The notes beneath the pieces were generated by a model. That model did not search any database, was not told where the DNA came from, and was given only the letters and a program-made list of their open reading frames with translations. Position numbers and translations under genes: made by a program. Positions 49,681-64,000 of a stretch of 64,000 nucleotides of DNA are shown in pieces. The stretch spans positions 234,255-298,254 of the forward strand of contig BAAHQB010000240.1 in assembly GCA_054601695.1 (NCBI GenBank). The letters run 5' to 3'. Position 1 is the first letter of the stretch; the number at the start of each line of letters is the position of its first letter. The stretch is from Amorphochlora amoebiformis. Lineage: Eukaryota; Cercozoa; Chlorarachniophyceae.

Positions 49681-50584
49681 AAGTGGGAAGTCCCTAGGCA
49701 GGTCGGTTCCAAAACACACAATATGATCGGGCCCCGGCCTTTTTATCTGAATATTAGGGTTGGGAACGAATGAGATGGGGGCTTAACCAGTTTATTTCAA
49801 CGAGAGACTCAGGCCAGAGACAGAGTCTCTTATATTATCGGAATTTGAACTCAACCAGGCCTGAAGAAGCCGACACCCATGCGAGCTGTCCGGTCTTGTT
49901 ATTCGCGGCTAAAATATGCCATTCCTTCGTCTTGGGATTGAAAACCTTGGGGTTGGACGCGAAGACAACCTGCTGTGTCCTCTCACATGGTACACCCAGA
50001 CGCATCCCTCTCGCGGGAAAAATGGTGCCACAGGCGGATTGGAAACACGAGAAGCGGTATTTATCGGACACGGAGCACAGTGCGCGGTGGCTTTTTTAAC
50101 CTGGAGACTTCCGGAGATCCGGAAGTATATGGTACTGCCGGATTCCCCCGTTAATCCCTTTAAATTCCGTCGAATCCCAAAGGCTAATTTTTCAAATTCG
50201 GTTTCAAAAGCTGAATTTCGTTTGGGTGAATTTGGATTTTGGGATACGAAGGCCGTCGGAGGGGGGGCGCTGGGTCGTCGGTCACTCACAGGTCACTCAC
50301 TGATCACTCACCAGTCACCCGCGCCAAAACAATCCGAGTGCTCTCGTGCCTCTCATCCCCATCTCGAATGGCACTACCGGACACTGACGACCTTAAACAT
50401 TAGAGTGGCAGTAGCGGGCACTAACCGTCACTGACAGTCGACGAGTGGTGACCCGTCACTGTCGTCTATCCCACATTGTGTCGACGTCAAAACACGTCGG
50501 GCCGAGCACCGGGAAAGCACGACGTGAGTAAACGGAAGTCACGACCCAATCTGCTCACTTGAACATCAACGAAGCTTATCCTTT
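49681..50584. promoter_or_regulatory. Divergent promoter region, HMG box and DUF1294
   Basis: GC-richer than its surroundings and free of TA tracts. It contains a CACTCAC/GTCACTC-rich segment at 50280-50470. Orientation of the two genes is the only evidence for promoter function. A Trp-containing open frame on the minus strand (50000-49838) could instead be an unassigned exon. Confidence 0.3.
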
Positions 50585-51009
50585 ATGTTCTCCTCCCCCA
50601 CAGGACCGTGGATCGATAAGGTGTCCCTGGTGTGCGGTATGCGACGGAAAACGGAGAACGAGATATGTCGGCACTCAACGTTCCTGTCGATAGCAGCTGT
50701 TACGCTTGCGATCGCCGACTCGCAGATGCTGGGACTGCCCCAGATGATACCCAGATGGATCAAGTTCTTGCTTGCCATATCTTTCGTAACGGCTGGCTTG
50801 AACATTTACGACAAGGTTGGCCAAGGCTAGGGTCTTTTTCTTCGCCACTGTGCACCTAACATACGTGATCGCATGCTCGCATCACAACTCGGGGATCCGG
50901 AAGGGGGTTTGGTGAGGGGCAGGCATGGCCAGCGAGACCCAGGGTTGGCGCGAGGGGTATGGTGTAATACATATATGTATATATGTATATATGTGTATAT
51001 ATATATATG

Positions 51010-51040
<31 letters not shown>

Positions 51041-51825
51041 GCATATATATTATATATGGGGGTGTGTCCTTAAGATCCAGTTGAAGCTGGTCGACAAATT
51101 CTGAAAACAAGAGGAGGACAAAGTCTGAAAACAAGAGGAGGACAAACTTGAAAACAAGAGGAGGAACAAAAACAACTTCCACCTAGATATCTGTCAACAT
51201 TCTTAGTGTAGCGCGTCAACATGTTTGGGTTAGGGCCAATTTCGACTGGAATGTTTGGGTTAGGGCCGATTTCGACTGGAATGTTTGGGTTAGGGCCAAT
51301 TTCAACTGGCGGTAGTCCCTCCTCGTTATGATATGAGGTGCAATTAAAGATCTTCTCTGGTGCTCTCACAGATCGCGTCCCGCCAGGAGAGCTGGATATA
51401 CAAGAAGTGTAGGGTGCCCAACTTCGTCCTCCATCTAATGGAAATTTTTGGAGGTACACAAACACAACAGCAGTCTATCTTGCAAGTGATGATTCCATTG
51501 TTTTGTCTCGAATGGAGATTTTGGGAGATACGCGCGAACACAATAGCAGTCTATCAAGTGATACCACTGTTTTGTCTCCAATGGAGATTTTGTGAGATAC
51601 GCAAACACAACAGCAGTCTATATCTTGCAAGTGATCCCACTGTTTTGTCTCGAAAGGCTCCTTCGCAGCCGTCACCGTACAAATGCTCATCCGTCACAAA
51701 CAAAACAAATCCTATACAAGGGTATGTGCATACATTTTACACACACAGACTCTACATAAGTATTGTAATATGCATGTATTTATATTATATATATGTACAT
51801 ATATATATATATATATATATCATAT

Positions 51826-51902
<77 letters not shown>

Positions 51903-52079
51903 GATACAGCGCATGCTGATTGTTTTATGGTGTGGATGATACAGATTCAGTACTTAATCATCGTGGTCCAGATGATCATGGTGGTTGTTCTACTCCTGGC
52001 CGCAACCGCAACCGCAACCACCGCCCGGCTCCCTTTCCTCTCATTCCAACAAATATTACAGCACGCGAGTCAAGCCTAA
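50585..52079 (+). CDS. DUF1294-family membrane protein
   Basis: Small membrane protein of 170 residues; exons 50585-50815, 51372-51453, 51657-51721 and 51945-52079, all phases agreeing. The DUF1294 pattern is complete: a first hydrophobic helix with WIKFLLAISFVTAG, then NIYDK (usual Y-x-x-DK), the charged loop SWIYKKCRVPNFVLHLMEIFGG (usual WRVPE-x-x-L-x-x-x-x-x-GG), VQMLIRHKQNKSYT (usual RHKT-x-K-x-x-F) and a second helix IQYLIIVVQMIMVVVLLL. DUF1294 is common in bacteria, where its function is not established. The first 40 residues are unusual and the ATG at 50585 is a choice between it and ATG 50639. Intron 51454-51656 consists of copies of the exon end. Two transmembrane helices, compartment unknown. 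Confidence 0.78.
51215..51310. repeat. 30-bp repeat containing GGGTTAGGGCC
   Basis: Three near-identical copies of ATGTTTGGGTTAGGGCCAAT plus TTCGACTGGA, in DUF1294 intron 1, 61 bp before the next exon. Confidence 0.85.
51437..51656. repeat. Three 70-bp copies of a DUF1294 exon end
   Basis: Exon 2 ends ATGGAAATTTTTGGAG before GTACACAAAC. The intron repeats this junction plus 55 bp at about 51512 and 51582, but reads GGGAG-ATACGC and GTGAG-ATACGC there, so the donor GT has become AT in both extra copies. Confidence 0.9.
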
Positions 52080-60773
<8,694 letters not shown>

Positions 60774-61195
60774 CCAACTCGCAGGAAATTCGCAACCTCA
60801 CCTACAACTTGAATATGACATATGCAGGAGATTCTCTCGAACTAGCAAGACTAAGCCACTAAAGCTACGCTCGGGCCGCTACGTCTTTAAGACTATTGTT
60901 ACATCGAAGACTATAAACAGTTTGCAACTAATGTACAAAAACCGCTATAATATCCAAGATAATGTACACAATCAAGACAATTTTTTTGGCAGTACTCATT
61001 ATTCACTAGATTCATCGAAACAACGCTATCTAGACTCTATCTTTCTACTGCCAGCCATTATGCGCACTGCAGTGCAATAAAATTTAATATAGTAGACGGA
61101 TACATTAGACACATCACCTAGATCACAGTGCCAAACTCGTAAAATAGCTATCCACTGGACAAGTCCGAGTCAATTAGGGTTTGAATAAGGGTTAA
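60774..61195. other. Unique sequence between CBS gene and telomeric array
   Basis: About 370 bp with no gene visible, then from 61155 increasingly telomere-like words (TAGGGTTTGAATAAGGGTT) leading into the array. Confidence 0.6.
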
Positions 61196-61765
61196 AAGTT
61201 AGGGTTAGGGTGTGGGGTAAGGCTAGTAAGGGTTCGGGTTAGGGTTAGGGTGTCGGGTTAGGGTTAGGGTGTCGGGTTAGGGTTAGGGTGTCGGGTTAGG
61301 GTTAGGGTGTCGGGTTAGGGTTAGGGTTAGGGTTAGGGTTAGGGTTAGGGTTAGGGTTAGGGTTAGGGTGAGGGTTAGGGTTAGGGTTAGGGTTAGGGTT
61401 AGGGTTAGGGTTAGGGTTAGGGTTAGGGTTAGGGTTAGGGTTAGGGTTAGGGTTAGGGTTAGGGTTAGGGTTAGGGTTAGGGTTAGGGTTAGGGTTAGGA
61501 TTAGGGTTAGGGTTAGGGTTAGGGTTAGGGTTAGGGTTAGGGTTAGGGTTAGGGTTAGGGTTAGGGTTAGGGTTAGGGTTAGGGTTAGGGTTAGGGTTAG
61601 GGTTAGGGTTAGGGTTAGGGTTAGGGTTAGGGTTAGGGTTAGGGTTAGGGTTAGGGTTAGGGTTAGGGTTAGGGTTAGGGTTAGGGTTAGGGTTAGGGTT
61701 AGGGTTAGGGTTAGGGTTAGGGTTAGGGTTAGGGTTAGGGTTAGGGTTAGGGTTAGGGTTAGGTT
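61196..61765 (+). repeat. Internal telomeric (TTAGGG)n array
   Basis: Begins with variant units (GTGTCGGGTTAGGGTTAGGG, GTAAGGCTAG) to about 61320, then about 73 nearly perfect TTAGGG units to 61765, with single variants at 61370 (GTGAGGG) and 61500 (TTAGGA). The G-rich strand reads towards the right, as at a right-hand chromosome end. Long Pro-Asn, Arg-Val and Leu-Thr frames across it are artefacts. Confidence 0.97.
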
Positions 61766-61891
61766 CGGGGACTCCTAATGAGTTGGAGCTATCCATGTAG
61801 AGCAAGTTAGTTGAACACCAAAGTAATTTCACAAACACATGCATATACAATATATATAAATGAATGTACAATATATATATATGGAAATATG

Positions 61892-61931
<40 letters not shown>

Positions 61932-61942
61932 TATATATGAAA

Positions 61943-61978
<36 letters not shown>

Positions 61979-62811
61979 ATATATATATATAAACATAAAC
62001 CATACACAATATGCACAAACAAATAAATATATATACATACAATGTGTGTGTGGGGCTTACCTGCACCCGACCAACGTTCTTGCGAACGACAGTTTCGGCC
62101 CTCTTATGGTGGGGACTCATCAGGGGGGAACCGTCGCAGGATGTCGGTCTTGCAGGCAGGCTCGCTTCTTGCCAGTGTGTGTCGCGAAACGGATAGCTGT
62201 TGCGTTGTCGCGCTGCCGGGGCGTCTTTAAAGGGCTTGACACGTGTACTGTGGTGGTTCAGGTTGTGACATGGGGCTCTGAAGGCGTTCCAGGATTCCGG
62301 GGATTCCAGGAGAATGGCAGGCATTGGCGGGCAGTGACGGGGGGGTCTCATCGCAGACCAGAATGGAGGTCGGCATCGGTCGAATCTCTTCGAAACCGTG
62401 GACGTTGAAGGGCGTATGCATATACATATTAACCATGGAGCCTCGTGAAGGTCTCCATCCGCTTGGGGTGTGACGGGGCGGACTTCGGTCGCTGCAGAAG
62501 GCTTGGGGGAGAAGACTTGTGAGAAGGGAAGGTGCGTGGACTGGTGGTGGTCTCTCGCTTTGAAGGAGGTTGTATAGCCTCTCGACATGCTCTCAGGTCA
62601 TATAACGCTTGCAGACGGTGCTGTTGTGGCTTGTCGTCATGCTGTATTGTGCGTCAGACGTATGCAGAACTTGTGATGATCGTTGCTGATACTCTTCTCG
62701 ATTTTATTTTATAAACCGACGGGGTCACGGGCCTCCGGTGTAAGTTGGTAGTTCAGTGTATATGTCCAGGAGAGATGCATCCAGGTCATGGATGGGGTGA
62801 CTAGGATTAGG
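61763..62811. repeat. Subtelomeric repeat, copy 1
   Basis: Starts TTAGGTTCGGGGACTCC directly after the telomeric array and is repeated with a period of 1188 bp. The two copies are almost identical apart from the length of the internal TA tract at about 61890-61925. Copy 1 ends GACTAGGAT and is followed by TAGGGTTAGGG. Confidence 0.95.
61774..62588 (-). CDS. Subtelomeric two-exon ORF, copy 1, 3' end lost in telomeric DNA
   Basis: Exon 1 is 62588-62061 (176 codons, MSRGYTTSFKARDHHQSTHL to RKNVGRVQ), ending at a strong donor CAG-GTAAGCCCC. The intron contains the TA tract. The acceptor CATTAG lies just before 61774. In this copy exon 2 reads ESPN and then runs into the telomeric array as Leu-Thr repeats with no normal stop near. 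It is therefore probably a broken copy of the ORF in copy 2. No domain is recognised. Confidence 0.35.
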
Positions 62812-62948
62812 GTTAGGGAAACCCAACCATATTCGTACACCTCTTGTGCCATATAGCCATCTCAATATACAATCTTGATGCTCAGGTTGGAAGGCGCTAA
62901 GGGCTCGGGACTTGACCCATCATGACGGCGCCAATCGCTCGATGTATT
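62812..62948. other. Spacer between subtelomeric copies
   Basis: Begins with a TAGGGTTAGGG telomeric seed, then about 125 bp not found in copy 1. It supplies the end of exon 2 of the copy-2 ORF. Confidence 0.8.
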
Positions 62949-63087
62949 GTTAGGTTCGGGGACTCCTAATGAGTTGGAGCTATCCATGTAGAGCAAGTTA
63001 GTTGAACACCAAAGTAATTTCACAAACACATGCATATACAATATATATAAATGAATGTACAATATATATATATGGAAATATGAAATA

Positions 63088-63119
<32 letters not shown>

Positions 63120-63130
63120 TATATATGAAA

Positions 63131-63166
<36 letters not shown>

Positions 63167-63776
63167 ATATATATATATAAACATAAACCATACACAATAT
63201 GCACAAACAAATAAATATATATACATACAATGTGTGTGTGGGGCTTACCTGCACCCGACCAACGTTCTTGCGAACGACAGTTTCGGCCCTCTTATGGTGG
63301 GGACTCATCAGGGGGGAACCGTCGCAGGATGTCGGTCTTGCAGGCAGGCTCGCTTCTTGCCAGTGTGTGTCGCGAAACGGATAGCTGTTGCGTTGTCGCG
63401 CTGCCGGGGCGTCTTTAAAGGGCTTGACACGTGTACTGTGGTGGTTCAGGTTGTGACATGGGGCTCTGAAGGCGTTCCAGGATTCCGGGGATTCCAGGAG
63501 AATGGCAGGCATTGGCGGGCAGTGACGGGGGGGTCTCATCGCAGACCAGAATGGAGGTCGGCATCGGTCGAATCTCTTCGAAACCGTGGACGTTGAAGGG
63601 CGTATGCATATACATATTAACCATGGAGCCTCGTGAAGGTCTCCATCCGCTTGGGGTGTGACGGGGCGGACTTCGGTCGCTGCAGAAGGCTTGGGGGAGA
63701 AGACTTGTGAGAAGGGAAGGTGCGTGGACTGGTGGTGGTCTCTCGCTTTGAAGGAGGTTGTATAGCCTCTCGACAT
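62897..63776 (-). CDS. Subtelomeric two-exon ORF, copy 2
   Basis: Exon 1 63776-63249 (176 codons) and exon 2 62965-62897, in phase, with stop; 198 residues. The N-terminal part is rich in Pro, Arg and His; the last 22 residues are ESPNLTIHRAIGAVMMGQVP plus SP. The donor (CAG-GTAAGCCCC) is one of the strongest of the window and the intron is a TA intron like those of the real genes. No family is recognised. It may be a subtelomeric gene family or a non-coding transcript with a chance ORF; identity between copies gives no evidence on selection. Confidence 0.4.
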
Positions 63777-64000
63777 GCTCTCAGGTCATATAACGCTTGC
63801 AGACGGTGCTGTTGTGGCTTGTCGTCATGCTGTATTGTGCGTCAGACGTATGCAGAACTTGTGATGATCGTTGCTGATACTCTTCTCGATTTTATTTTAT
63901 AAACCGACGGGGTCACGGGCCTCCGGTGTAAGTTGGTAGTTCAGTGTATATGTCCAGGAGAGATGCATCCAGGTCATGGATGGGGTGACTAGGATGTTAG
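62949..64000. repeat. Subtelomeric repeat, copy 2
   Basis: Second copy of the 1188-bp-period repeat, starting GTTAGGTTCGGGGACTCC. Its end GACTAGGAT is followed by GTTAG, the first bases of a new copy, so a third copy probably begins at the window edge. Confidence 0.95.

Noticed and set aside
49835-50071. Minus-strand frame with NPKTKEWHILAANNKTGQLA
   Set aside because: Looks protein-like and follows a possible acceptor (CAGCAG), but it ends in a stop and does not join the HMG-box first exon; left unassigned.
61302-61778. Pro-Asn and Arg-Val repeat proteins over the telomeric array
   Set aside because: (TTAGGG)n is open in several frames by its nature; no independent coding sign.

Overview
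This is nuclear DNA of an intron-rich, unidentified microbial eukaryote, possibly an alga. The reasons are GT-AG introns in nearly every gene, eukaryotic families (HMG box, Cid1-type nucleotidyltransferase, SNF4-like CBS protein, Golgi-type glycosyltransferases), a long (TTAGGG)n array, and no bacterial operon or ribosome-binding-site architecture. Non-coding DNA is dominated by (TA)n microsatellites, so most long open frames ([24 protein letters not shown]) are repeat artefacts. Genes were reconstructed by hand by joining short conserved exons whose splice phases agree. All exon models are inferences from sequence without transcript support.

Layout: 551-5828 (-) an aldo/keto reductase, running off the left edge; 8971-13023 (-) a probable DXD (GT32-like) glycosyltransferase; 14093-14284 (+) a small one-helix membrane ORF; 14926-17727 (+) an unrecognised multi-exon gene; 20777-23981 (-) a GT31/Fringe-like type II glycosyltransferase; 24526-33833 (+) a Cid1-type nucleotidyltransferase apparently fused to an RNase M5-like Toprim/DUF4093 module; 39277-49680 (-) an HMG-box protein; 50585-52079 (+) a DUF1294 membrane protein; 56024-60773 (+) a four-CBS protein; 61196-61765 an internal telomeric array; then two copies of a roughly 1.19-kb subtelomeric repeat, each with a two-exon ORF on the minus strand. 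The telomere orientation suggests the chromosome end lies to the right.

The nine main genes look unrelated in function: three enzymes of carbohydrate or carbonyl chemistry, one probable RNA-processing fusion, one DNA-binding protein, one nucleotide-sensing protein, one small membrane protein and two unknowns. Two pairs are divergent (GT31 with the nucleotidyltransferase fusion; HMG box with DUF1294).

The most striking points are (i) the nucleotidyltransferase-RNase M5 fusion, (ii) introns built from tandem copies of their own exon-intron junctions, several with the decoy splice dinucleotide destroyed and one with an inverted copy set near the other end of the intron, (iii) a giant C/CT/GA/CA/TA compound microsatellite inside the intron that splits the HMG box, and (iv) a telomeric array lying inside repeated subtelomeric DNA.
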